Shown piece after piece: positions 25,228-35,270 of a stretch of 64,000 nucleotides of DNA. This DNA is from Lasiosphaeris hirsuta (lineage: Eukaryota > Ascomycota > Sordariomycetes > Sordariales > Lasiosphaeriaceae). The notes under the pieces are model-generated. The model searched no databases. It was given only the letters and a program-made list of their open reading frames with translations, and was not told the origin of the DNA. The DNA lies in assembly GCA_030549175.1 (NCBI GenBank), contig JAUKUA010000007.1, positions 3,596,001 through 3,660,000 of the forward strand. The letters run 5' to 3'. The translations under genes were made by a program, and so were the position numbers. Every line of letters starts with the position of its first letter. Positions within the stretch are counted from its first letter, which is position 1.

Positions 25228-26487
25228 CTACGCTCCACTACCCTCCTTCTCAGCTCGTTCCCGCGCCTTCGCAGCAAGCAGCGCCTTACCTACGCTACCC
25301 CCGTGCGGCTTCCCAACCTCGCCCGTGATCCACGCGCCAACCTCAGCGACCGCGTCCAGATCTACCCCTGTATCCATACCCAAGCTCTCCAGAAAGTAGA
25401 CCACATCCTCCGTCGCCACATTCCCCGAGGCCCCGGGGCTGTACGGACACCCACCTAGCCCGCCCACGCTGCTGTCAAACTCCCTGACCCCGTGCTCCAG
25501 CGCGACCGCGGTGTTGACCAGGGCCTGCCCGTACGTGTCGTGGAAGTGCATCGCCACGTCCTCGCCGACCCGTACCCCCGCATTGCGCAGGCAGGCCAGC
25601 AGCTCCGCGGTCCGCGGCGCTGTACCCATGCCTGTCGTGTCGCCCAGCGAGATCGAGTCAGCGCCCATGCCGAGCAGCTCGGTAGCCAGGGCAGCCACCC
25701 GATGCGGATCGACGGCGGGGCCTTCGAACGGACATCCCAGCACTACCGAGATGTAGGCGCGCACGCGAAGGTCGGCGTCCTTGGCGGCGGCGATGACGGC
25801 GCTGAAGCGGGTCAGGGAGTCGGCAATGGAGCAGTTGAGATTGCGGTGGGAGAAGGACTCGGTGGCGGCGGCGAAGACGGCTATTTCGAGGGCCGGCTTT
25901 TGGGTGGGGGGGGAGTCTTCGGAGGGAGGGGTGCGCTGGGATTCGCGGGTGAAGGATTTTGGGTAGCGGGAGAGGATGGCGGTCGCTCTCTCGAGGCCTT
26001 TGGTATTGGGTGCGAGGAAGGAGAAGGTGAGTGGGGCGCGCGAGGGGATATCATGCTGTAGAAGGTGTTCGAGGATGTCGCTAGAGTTGCTCATCTGTGG
26101 GTACCAATCGCGCGAGCTCATTAGAATTCCGTGAAACTAGGTTGATGCGGGCCGCAAGCAGTGGGCCGCGATTTGTTGGGTAACAAGGTCTGTTGAGCTT
26201 ACCTGCGGCACCCACTTTGGCGATACAAAAGCGCCAGCCTCAATCGTCGTCAGGCCTGCCTTGGCCAGCCGCTCAATTAACTCGATCTTGGTTGCCAGCG
26301 GGATGGTCTTCTTCTCGTTTTGAAGCCCATCGCGGGGGCCGACTTCGACAATCTTGACATGGTTATCGAGTCGTTGCTGGCTACCGTTGGCCGTGTCAGA
26401 AGCTGTTGCAAACCGCCGGCTAGCGACCATGGGCCGCGAACGGCATTGTGCGAGTAAACGGCGTGAAGGTAGCGCAAGCCTCGCCAT
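25228..26487 (-). CDS. Hydroxymethylglutaryl-CoA lyase, mitochondrial
   Basis: Two exons, 26487-26203 and 26094-25228, 383 residues, with a 108-nt intron (GTAAGC...CCACAG). The frame is open further upstream, but the ATG at 26487 starts an Arg-rich amphipathic leader ([18 protein letters not shown]), a likely mitochondrial presequence. The enzyme splits HMG-CoA into acetoacetate and acetyl-CoA, the last step of leucine breakdown. Active-site landmarks are all present: [11 protein letters not shown] with the catalytic Arg-Asp near residue 52, the [12 protein letters not shown] strand, the metal-binding His pair in [10 protein letters not shown], and the Cys loop [21 protein letters not shown] proline/serine-rich insertion follows SFTRES. 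Its 3' end nearly abuts that of deoxyhypusine synthase. Confidence 0.96.
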
Positions 26488-29149
26488 CGTGTTGTGTGTG
26501 CTGTTCAACCCATGGGATTCCGGGAAACCAGCTCCTAGCTTAAGAGTCCGAGGGGGGAACCTCCAGGCGACGTCGCATAGCATCGGGATTGAGAGCTTGG
26601 GCCGCTTGGAGCGTCACGTGGAAAAGCGCTATCATTTCCACGTTCAACCCTAACCCTTTGCACACTACCTTTCATACTTTGACCACCTCTGTCCTCTTAT
26701 CTTCAATTAACTACGTCTGTAAAGGTGTCGGTGTCCGAGGTTCAAACTGAGTTGGCTTAGGGTCTTATCGATAAGTTAACCGCCTGCCTAATAATGCAGT
26801 AATTAAAAGTGGAGACATGGTGCAAGGAAGACATTTGGCATGGGCGCATAAAGCGTATCTTAAAGTTTGTAGATACGAAGCCCTTATCGTCTAGCTAAAT
26901 CGCTCAGATGGGAAAGGGTAACTATATCAGTCTAATAAAACATTTTTGCTCTAGTGTCCGTGCCTTCGAAAGAGTCCCTTGTATGAACTGCTCTACCCAC
27001 CATCTCGCGTACAGACAGTTTTACCAGTCTGAAAAAGTACCAGATGAATATAAGCGGCTGGTTACATTATTCCGCCATGTCGGTTACTATCCTGGGCCGC
27101 ACCCTCTTTTATCCCACCCGGCGCGCTGGTCCCGGATATATTCTCAGAACTGAGCCGTCTCATAAATGAGGAGGCGATAAATCTATTATATACACGGTAC
27201 AGAAGAGCTGAAGGTTAGTAATCGTTTATTCTCCCTTACCTTAGCTTACCTAGCTCACCTAGATGATGACACGCTTGAGTCTGTAGCAACTGGAGGGAAC
27301 TAAGTAAGGATGATGCCCGTAGACGAGGTAGTGCCTGTATCTCTTGACGAGTCCGGACAGAGATAGCAGTGGAGGCTGGACCAACGAACGAATTATCTTG
27401 TGTAATACCATTTTTTATGCTGTGCTTTTTGACAGCACGAATGGGGATCAGACCAACCATATCACGGTTCCAGAGCAGTAACTCGGATGAGACGATTGTA
27501 TGGCGCTGGAGAATGGTAATGGTGGGCCACGCGAACAAGGTTGTGACGACCTCGATGGTCCGTACCTTTAGAGCTGTGGCCAACGTAAGTACCAAGGACC
27601 TGAGGGAACCTCTACAGCGATGGACACCGGGCTACTTGAGTTCTAGGAGTAAGTACCAATACAGGCCTTGGATCAAACGGAAGGTGGTCGGCCTCACTTG
27701 CTAAGTAGCCGCGATTGATATGGCGCGAGAGACAGGCGATTAGGCAACCTCGGGACCGACGGGCAGCTAGGACGGATCTCACAGGTATCTTGGTACCATT
27801 GTATATTGTACATAGCTCTCCATAAAAGCGACGGGTGCGAGCGATGGTCCTCAGAGAGGAAGAAGCTCCCCAGTCCTTTCTTGGAACAGATCTTGGAAAA
27901 TTATCGGCTGATCTTCAGTGAAGCTGAGGGGTAATGCAATATGTGAACCCTCCTCTCTCTCCATTGATCGCCAACTACGAAGCATCGTATTTCGATTTTC
28001 TGTAGGATTGTTCCATCTCCCTAAACCAAGACCTCCCTTGATCACGTGGCATTGCAGTACGGTTGAAGTTATCAATTGGTCACAGCTCTGCAGTTCAGTT
28101 CCTCACCAGATCGTTCACCTTGTGGTTGGCACTCTCACCTTCTTCCTCGCCGGTACCAGTGTCATAGTGCCCAGATTCGTCTCATACAACGAGACTGGTT
28201 TATTGATATGTCAAAAAATGCAGATTTTTTTCTCTCCTCTCGTTGGAGTGAAGGAAAGCGAGACTAGGTGGTGGTGGTGATGTGAGGTCCCAAAACTGGG
28301 CCCTCGCAACTCCACCGCCATTTTAGACCGTGGCAATTATAGCCGAGGCAGTCCAGAACGGTGACCCCCTCGCTCGGTCTGGCTCAGTCTGGCTCAGTCT
28401 GTCTCAGGCTAAGGCGGCAATTGCTCAGTTCCGAAGAAGGAAAGGGAAATTCGTGGTGACGATTTTAGGGTGGTGAAATCGCTGTTCCAAAACTATCAGG
28501 AAATGTCTCTGGTGTGACTTTTGGCTTGGAGAGACAGACTTAAATAACGAGCACTTACAGGGTTATTTTTTAGAAGATGACATTACAGTATTAAAGTAGC
28601 TAAGGGATGATATGAAAGGAATAGAGTTGGATAGGCTTTGACGTAATAACAAAGAGATAATTAGCAACTATTAGGCCTACCTTTAGTAACTATAACGCTT
28701 TGAGGGTTACGACTAAGAAAGGTACCCAGAAACGTTGTAGCAGAGTAACAAGATGACAAGTGCTTAGGTAATATATACTGGAAGGTGGGGGTGTTTAGAA
28801 ATGATTTCTTTCTCTGGGCTTGTTAACGAAATGCGGATTGACGCCCGGCTGTAATAGACCAAACCCTGATTCTGTCGCCCAAGGCCATCACGGGCTCGGC
28901 AAGAGCTAAGAGATGATTCTTGGCGACCTCGAAATGGGTAGCTTCAAGGCCAAGTTCAAAGTCGACTCTTTTCGTATACAGAGATTGTTTCCTTCAGAGT
29001 GAACTTGACTTGATCCGTGGTAAGTGCGTACTTTCCGTAGGTGGCTATGGCGTAGATATGTGGCTAGATATAATCTGAGAGGATACTTGGTCTGAATAGA
29101 CGTTGAAAATCTTTGTGAGATATTGATTACTTGCTTGCCCTGTAACAAG
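26488..29149. other. AT-rich gene-poor stretch left of the transposon
   Basis: The first 200 nt or so are the HMG-CoA lyase promoter side. From about 26700 composition turns AT-rich with many stops in all frames. Short frames (26908-27153 plus, 27236-27595 minus) match nothing I recognise. A short imperfect direct repeat (tctggctcag, 28379-28410) is present. I cannot identify a specific ancient element. Confidence 0.4.
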
Positions 29150-30532
29150 GCAAGCGGGTGCCAAAATAAAAGGCACACATTACTTCAAACTACTTATCAA
29201 TAGGTGGGGCTCTCCATAGAAATCCAGGTATCTAATCTGTACTACCACCCAGTCATTTTCCCCTCCCCCGCTAACACATCTTCCATCCGCGTTACCATAG
29301 AATCAACATATCTGTTGATTGTGGGCTGACCAATTCGTTCCCATCCTTCCAGGATCAACTTCTTCATATCAGAGCTAAGCCGATAATGAGAACGAATATA
29401 CTGCTTTATAGCTCTCCAACAATTCTCAATCGGAGAGAGATCTGGAGAACCAGGAGTGTTAAAATAATGCTTTAATCCATGGCTCTCCTTCCATATTTTC
29501 ACGATATTATTTCGTTTGGTATTTCCGCCTCCATGCCCCGAGTCACCATCTTCTTCTAGTACGAATTGATCACCATGGAGAAGCCAAGGGCTGACAACCT
29601 TTTCTAAAATCTCATCCCGATAGATTTGTGAACTCATCTTTCCGTTTGTATTTGTCGAGACCTCTTAGAAATGAATTTCCGATTTAAAATCCCATCCGAC
29701 GGCGGCCCAGATGTGAAAACGGTGGACATCTTTCCCTTTAGTCGATTCCTCAGGAGAATGGATACAATCCGGGCAATATCGTTCACCAGTTTTTCTGATA
29801 ATTCGGATTTTACCTTCTGAAGAAATCTCGAAATGGCATTCATCCGACCATCTTATATCCCGCCAATTCTCGGGACGAGGGCGATATTGGAGGGCGAGTT
29901 TGGCAGCTTGGAGCCGTCGTTTGGCGTTATTTGGGGAAACGAATCCTTTCTCACAGGCGATACATTTTCGATAGCTCAATGTCCCCATCGCTCGTTCGAT
30001 GGTTCGTGACGAAATCCCAGGTATCCCTGCCTCTAAGGCAAGGCCTTGCCAAGTTAAAGAACGAGCTTGGAATCCAAATTCCCAAAGGATCTTCTCCATA
30101 GCTAATAAATCATCTGGTAAAAGGAGTCGTTTCCGTCCTCGGGTTTCGATCTCGAGATGCCTTCGTTCGCGGCCATCTTGTAGGATTTGCCAGCCCCTCC
30201 GGGCAGAAACGCCAAAATCTCGATAGATATCCGCCTTAAAAATGTAATCTTGTGCTTCTCGAGGTAATAAGCGGCCCCTAATATCCCAGCCTTCTTAGGA
30301 ATTGGATGGTGTAGATCGCCGATAGCAATTCAAGCCATTGTATGTGTGTGTGGGTGTGCGTGTGGTGTGGGTGTGTGTTGTTGTGGTGGAAAGGAGTGTT
30401 GTGGGAATTCTGTGGTGGTGTGAGCCGAAGGAGATCGAATTGTTAGGCACCTGATAGTGGCTGATAGTGGCCGAGAGTGGTGTGACTTGCCAAGACCAGT
30501 TTGGTTTGCCTTTTATTTTGGCACCCGCTTGC
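29150..30532. mobile_element. Tc1/mariner-type DNA transposon with perfect terminal inverted repeats
   Basis: About 1.38 kb bounded by perfect 26-bp inverted repeats: left 29150-29175 (gcaagcgggtgccaaaat...), right 30507-30532 as its reverse complement. Inside lies one minus-strand DDE transposase reading frame. The outer bases do not show a clean TA target duplication; the 8-mer aaggcaag occurs at both ends (29147-29154 and 30533-30540), but at positions not symmetrical to the repeats. Intact termini with a broken transposase suggest a non-autonomous copy that could still be moved by an active relative. Confidence 0.85.
29242..30294 (-). pseudogene. Tc1/mariner DDE transposase, broken by an in-frame stop
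   Basis: Minus-strand frame reading from 30294 down to 29242. It starts with a helix-turn-helix-like region (FGVSARRGWQIL), continues through LTWQGLALEAGIPGISSRTIERAMG (second DNA-binding helix set) and reaches the DDE core: WSDECHFEI (first Asp), VLEEDGDSGHGGG (second Asp) and GSPDLSPIENCW (final Glu). A single TAA at 29667-29665 interrupts the frame between IHF and EVSTNTNGK, and a TAA at 30297-30295 cuts off the N-terminus, with no in-frame ATG beyond it. Otherwise the frame is continuous, so the copy is recently inactivated. Confidence 0.8.
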
Positions 30533-31094
30533 AAGGCAAGGGATAACCCATACTGCCGGAGCTTAGGAAGAAAGATAGTGGGGTTAATCACGGTTTGGAA
30601 CCCTGGTCATAAACGCTGAAGGGCGCACAATAGTCTTAATTCACGGTATAATCTCTTCTATGGCTGCGAAGGCCCTTAGCCCTCTCAACCTGGATAGGCT
30701 TGGCTTACCTTCTTATTGTATATACTGGTGGGATAGCCCAGGTTCTCACTTTGAGAGCGATTAGCTTATTATGTCTCAGCTTTGATGGTGATAAACTCTC
30801 CTAGCGGTTCGCCTAAAACATGAATGGTTGTGTGACGCCGGCGACTAAAGTGATAAGTACCGAGAAAGTCTTAGACCTAAATACCAGGGTGTTAAAGAGT
30901 GCCGTGGTTGTTCAGAGGGTGTTTAGCTAGTTGTTCTATGCCGCTGCCCTGAATAGGTGTTTAAACAGTGGTGTTAAAAGCCATTTTTCTGGTCGACCAT
31001 CACCACCTGAGAGTGCTTGAAGTGCTTGAAGAAGGTAAGCTGTTTCCCGTGTACGCTTTACCCTTCCTTCTGAGTACCGAACTTCGCCCTCGCT
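30533..31094. other. AT-rich flank right of the transposon
   Basis: About 560 nt of AT-rich sequence with no supported gene between the transposon and the decayed gene. Confidence 0.4.
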
Positions 31095-32356
31095 CTATCC
31101 CGTCCACTCTGGGCATTTCTCCACGTTGATCCACCGAGAACTTGGCCCAACCAAAGGTCTATCTACAGGCCACCCAAGACACATAGCTTCGTAGAATTCA
31201 GCCGGGCCACGGAAGTATCCGTCCTCGAAGCCTTCGGTCGAGGCGATAGGGTCGGGCCGGGGACCAAATGCCGCCACTTCTCGTTTCTCCAAGTCCATCA
31301 TAAAGTCGAGGGCCGTCTCGAGCGTCGTCTCAACAACTAACTCCCCACGGGAGCCTCAGGTGAATCCGGTAATCGGGGGAGCGATCGGGTCGAAGCATAT
31401 AGGGCTACTCAGGCCTTCCTCCGTACCAGTACGGATGAGTATAACCGTGTGCTGCCCAATATCTGATGTGTCGGTGTCAAATGATTCGTGGCGGATGATG
31501 ATGGCGAGGGCCCGGAAGAGGGGTTGGAGGATAAAAAAAAAAATCCTGGTGCCGGATAATCTCGGAAAGCGACCGGATCCTGTTTAACCCTCTTCGATAT
31601 CTCTTGGGAACCTTGGGATCAACTATGGAGTCGTCGTTCAAACAAGCGGGGTCGAGCTCCTCCATAGTAAGCCGGGCTTCTTTAACCCTGTTGCTGATAG
31701 CCGCGTGGACGGGAATGAGAATGTCAACCATACCACCAGGCCCTACGCGAGCCGGAAGCGAGGGTTTTTTTTTGGTACTATGGTCTTGGCGAGAAACTAG
31801 CCGTATTCGATCTCACTACGGGAGGGGCGAAACCATTCATCGTAGAGATGAATATGATGGGGATCCCATGTGATGCATTTCGAGTAGTGGTTCTGGGAGG
31901 AAGTCTTCCTCGGCCGACATAATGTAGATTGTGACCGATTTGTTACAGCAATCATCAGCTTGTTCCAGGGTCACATCGGCGGTAAGGTGGTCGAGGTCCT
32001 GGATGTTGGGCTCGTAGACGTGGGGATAGTCTACGGCATATCGACGGACTATCTTCCGGTGGCGAAGCTCCCGTCCTCGGCGGACGGATAGCCTTCGTAG
32101 AGAACCCTTATAGGTTAGAAATCTTTACCGTACCGTATAGTAAGGTAAAGCCTTCCCCAACTTTTACTACGACAAAATGAAATACCTTGAAAGAATTAAC
32201 AAAACTAAATATGCCGGCATTAAGGTTCAAGGGCTTTAAGATAAATTCGTTAACTAATTTCATTTCTGGCGCTGGAACATCGGTAGACGGGCGTTGTACC
32301 TCCCGAGGGTCAATCTTCCCTTTATTATCATAGCCATTTTCTTTGTTAGCTTCCAA
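31095..32356 (-). pseudogene. Decayed unrecognised protein gene
   Basis: Coding-like blocks lie in order on the minus strand: 32356-32108 (starts MEANKENGYDNKGK), about 32060-31872 (contains YPHVYEPNIQDLDHLTADVTLEQADDC), 31731-31477 (contains MEELDPACLNDDSIVDPKVPKRY) and about 31490-31095 (contains DFMMDLEKREVAAFGPRPDP, ends in KCPEWTG). They are separated by an in-frame stop near 31870, a frame change at an A-run near 31532-31542 and a TGA near 31360. Codon-like composition and the shared order make one broken gene more likely than chance. Introns could explain some breaks, but not the A-run shift. I do not recognise the family. Confidence 0.45.
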
Positions 32357-32954
32357 AGTTTAAACCGCTTAATAACGTCTCTCTCTTCCTACTCTCTTCC
32401 TCGTGATAAGACTTTACCGGTTCGTTTACCTTTGTAACGTGGTGTCTGTACTAAACTATTTGACAGAGAGCATAAACTCCTAAATTTCTATTGACCCGCC
32501 GACGGTGATTGCTCGGATGGAAAGAGAAAAACGTCGGGTGTGACTCTATAGGTAACCAGAAAAGAGTTGAATCTGAATTCTGCCCTAACAAAACCAAACC
32601 TGGCACAGTCAGCAAGGTCTTCAGAAAATACCTGCTTAACAAGCTACCGGCGCAAGATGGATGTGGACAGTGAGCTTGGTGCTTGTTTCGACTATCGTAT
32701 GATTTTCTACCTGGGGAAAATGTGATTGATAAGAAGCACACAGGATGACTTTTTCCGCATATTCCGCCCTGGCATGACTGCTCCAAGAATGAAGGCCGAT
32801 ACCACGGTGAGGGCCCGCGTTCCGGCTCCAAGGCATCGCAGAGCGTCAACCACCCTCATCTCCCTTCTATTACCGATACCTAGACGAGTACCCGGGTTCC
32901 GGTACGGGTTTGAATTTCACTGTTGAGCTCTTGTGTAAGTCTTCCTTAGCTCTA
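32357..32954. other. Intergenic stretch, no gene seen
   Basis: About 600 nt between the decayed gene's start and the stop codon of the pseudokinase gene. It includes the promoter side of the decayed gene. Nothing else is recognisable. Confidence 0.4.
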
Positions 32955-34808
32955 TTACAATACTATCTCATCTAGTCGGATGTGAATCACTTCGAGAAAG
33001 CGCACTCCAAGAGTTATTCCGTCAGTGTACTCGGCCTTATCACTCAAGTCACCAAAGCCGTCACTGTCCGTGTCCAAACAAGTGAGACAGGCTACTACAA
33101 CCTCGGCGTACCTTTCTCCCATCCTGTGTGGCAACTCGACTCTTGCCAAGTCAACTAGGTAGTCCTTGAAGAAAACAAATGCTATCCCAAACTGAGATGT
33201 TCCAAATTGAGATGCGCCAACAGCCACCTGATGTTCCTTGATAAAGTTATCAACAAAGTCCTGACACACTTTGCCGAACTTGGCTACTGGAGTTCCGTTG
33301 TCCGAGTGCTCGACAAAGGACTGCCACAGTCCTATCTCCAGCAAGCAGACCCCGAGGCTGTAGATGTCGTGCTGCATTTTGAACTTTTGGCTCGGGTTCT
33401 CGCCCTGCCGTTCAGGGTGGCGATATATGTTGCGCTCCCATGCCTCGTCGCCCAGCAACCTGGTGCCGCCTCCGGCCGAGCGAAAGCTCCCAAAGCCAAC
33501 AAGAAAGCTCGACCGACGATTTCGCGGGGAGTCTGGATTCGTGCTGTTGTTGACAAGGACAGATTCCGGGCAGATGTTCTTGTGCACAAAGTCAAATGTG
33601 TGCATGTAGCTAACCGACTTGGCCAGCTCCTGCGCAAGACACACACGCCGCGTCAGAGACGGCACGGCACCACCGCCGTCGGCGCTCTTGACGAGCAGCT
33701 CGCGCAGGCTGCACAGAGCCTGCGCGTCCACGCCACCCGGCGCGCGGAGTACCAGCTCGAAGCCGACCAGTCTCTTCTCCTTGGTCTGCGGCACCCGCTC
33801 AAACACCCGGATGGCGCCCACGCAGCTGAGCAGGCCGAAGGTGAAGGGGTCGGCGCGCTTCAGCTTGCGGGCGAGATCGCGCACGTCGTCGGTCACGGCG
33901 GACGTGTCGGGACCCGGGTGGAATTTCAACGTGTCCAGGATGTACCAGGTCGAATGGTCTGACGAGGTCTTTTTCCGCGCGGTCTTGGCGGTGCTGAAGG
34001 GGATGGCGGAGGTGTCGAGCGGCATCTCGGGGAGGAAGACGGAGCGGTGCGGACCGTTGCGCCGGAGGGCGTCTCGGATGCCGCCGGCGAGGGAGAGCGG
34101 GGATGGGCATGGTGGTCCTCTGCCGAATCTCCCCGTGATGGTGGAGGTGGCGGGGGTGGCCTCGGCGGCCGCCTCGGCCTTTTGCAGTTCTTCGTCTATG
34201 ACGGGGTTGGCGATGCGCATGATGAGGAACCTAGGGGGTTCGACATGTGAGTCCGAATTTTTATCTCAGCAAAATGAATGCTTTCCGGGACCCGCCACTG
34301 GTAATGCGAATGACACGTACCACGACGGATCACAGCGCCTCTGCCAGTCCTCCAGATCCCGTATCACGCTGTCCAGCGTATCCTTCTCAAGCGCCCACTT
34401 ATCCCCTCGAGCCCTGCGACGGAACCCAAAGAAGCCCGGTCTGATTTCTGACTTGTTGTCTTGCACATTTTGGAGCTTTGCAACGGCAATTGTTAGCTTC
34501 TCCCGGAGGATATCCAGGCTTTCATCGAGCACACGGAGCAGCTCAGCGTCCATAATGGGCCGCGTGCGCTGTATGAGCATGACCTGGAGCCGTGTCTTGG
34601 CCCAGCAGCTCTCGATGATGTTGACTCTCTCGGCAACCTCCTCGTCCGCATTTTTCCATGTCTGGCAGAAATCAATGATCCAGTTGGCGTACCTGAACAA
34701 CGGGGGGAGGGGAAGGGGGGCTAGGTGTCAGAATGCATCGTTATTCGGAGAAGCAGGCACGTACTCATAGCAAGTCCCCACGGCTGATACCAGGGCGAAC
34801 GGATCCAT
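32955..34808 (-). CDS. HeLo-like helical domain fused to a pseudokinase (MLKL-like architecture)
   Basis: Three exons, 34808-34765, 34692-34321 and 34230-32955, 563 residues. Introns GTACGT...TTCAG and GTACGT...CCTAG restore MDPFALVSAVGTCYE-YANW and DPSW-FLIM. Residues 1 to about 140 are an all-helical N-terminal domain with the start and layout of fungal HeLo / prion-inhibition domains: hydrophobic first helix, then ERVNIIESCWAKTRLQ. Residues about 220-560 follow a kinase fold, but with its catalytic motifs lost: the HRDxK loop reads VHKNICPESVLV (354-365) and DFG is GFG (384-386). Later landmarks remain: YRHPE (408-412) and HDIYSLGVCLLEIG (426-439). This suggests a membrane-active or signalling helical bundle controlled by a catalytically dead kinase. 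Membrane activity is inference. Start codons of this gene and the kinase to its right are 462 bp apart. Confidence 0.78.
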
Positions 34809-35270
34809 GTTTTCTTGGGTCGTTCGTTGTATGTTCTGGCTGTGTACTCTCTGATGACGTGGGACGTGATAAAAAGTGAGGCGTTGGGAGTGAGGTGAGA
34901 TGCATAACGCTGGAAAGTCCCCAGAGCCACTTTCATCGTTCTGGCCAACCCGGGGGCATGGTCGGGCTGCAATGCATGCCTGAGGGCTGACGACTTGCAG
35001 CGCCCCTTTGACTTGTCGTCTGACTTGTCCACGTAACAGATGCGGGGAAAGCCATACAAAGCCTCACCAGCTTTCACCAAACCCCCATCATGATCTTCGC
35101 TATTTTCAAGGCTGCCAACAGAACATCGATTGATTGCTTCTTCGAGCTCTTGCCAGTTTGCTCTGTAAGGGGCTTGTGGCGGGTGAATAGGGGCTGATCA
35201 TGGAATTGAATCCAGCTTGACCTTGTCACTCCTTGCCAATCAGGTCGCTCGTTTATCATCGTCCGCCGAG
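34809..35270. promoter_or_regulatory. Shared bidirectional promoter of the pseudokinase / kinase pair
   Basis: 462 bp separate the two diverging ATGs (34808 minus, 35271 plus). No other gene fits between them, so the pair probably shares control elements. I could not pick out a specific binding site. Confidence 0.55.

Noticed and set aside
26640..26665. Telomere-like aaccctaaccctt sequence (also ttaggg-like pairs near 52568 and 63148)
   Set aside because: Only about two units each; too short to mean a telomere or an interstitial telomeric array.
30335..30400. GT-rich run next to the transposase start as a CRISPR-like or satellite array
   Set aside because: Irregular simple sequence without a repeat-spacer pattern; low-complexity leader of the transposon.
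29147..30540. 8-bp target-site duplication (aaggcaag) as for hAT elements
   Set aside because: The copies are not placed symmetrically outside the inverted repeats, and the transposase is of the Tc1/mariner type, which duplicates TA.
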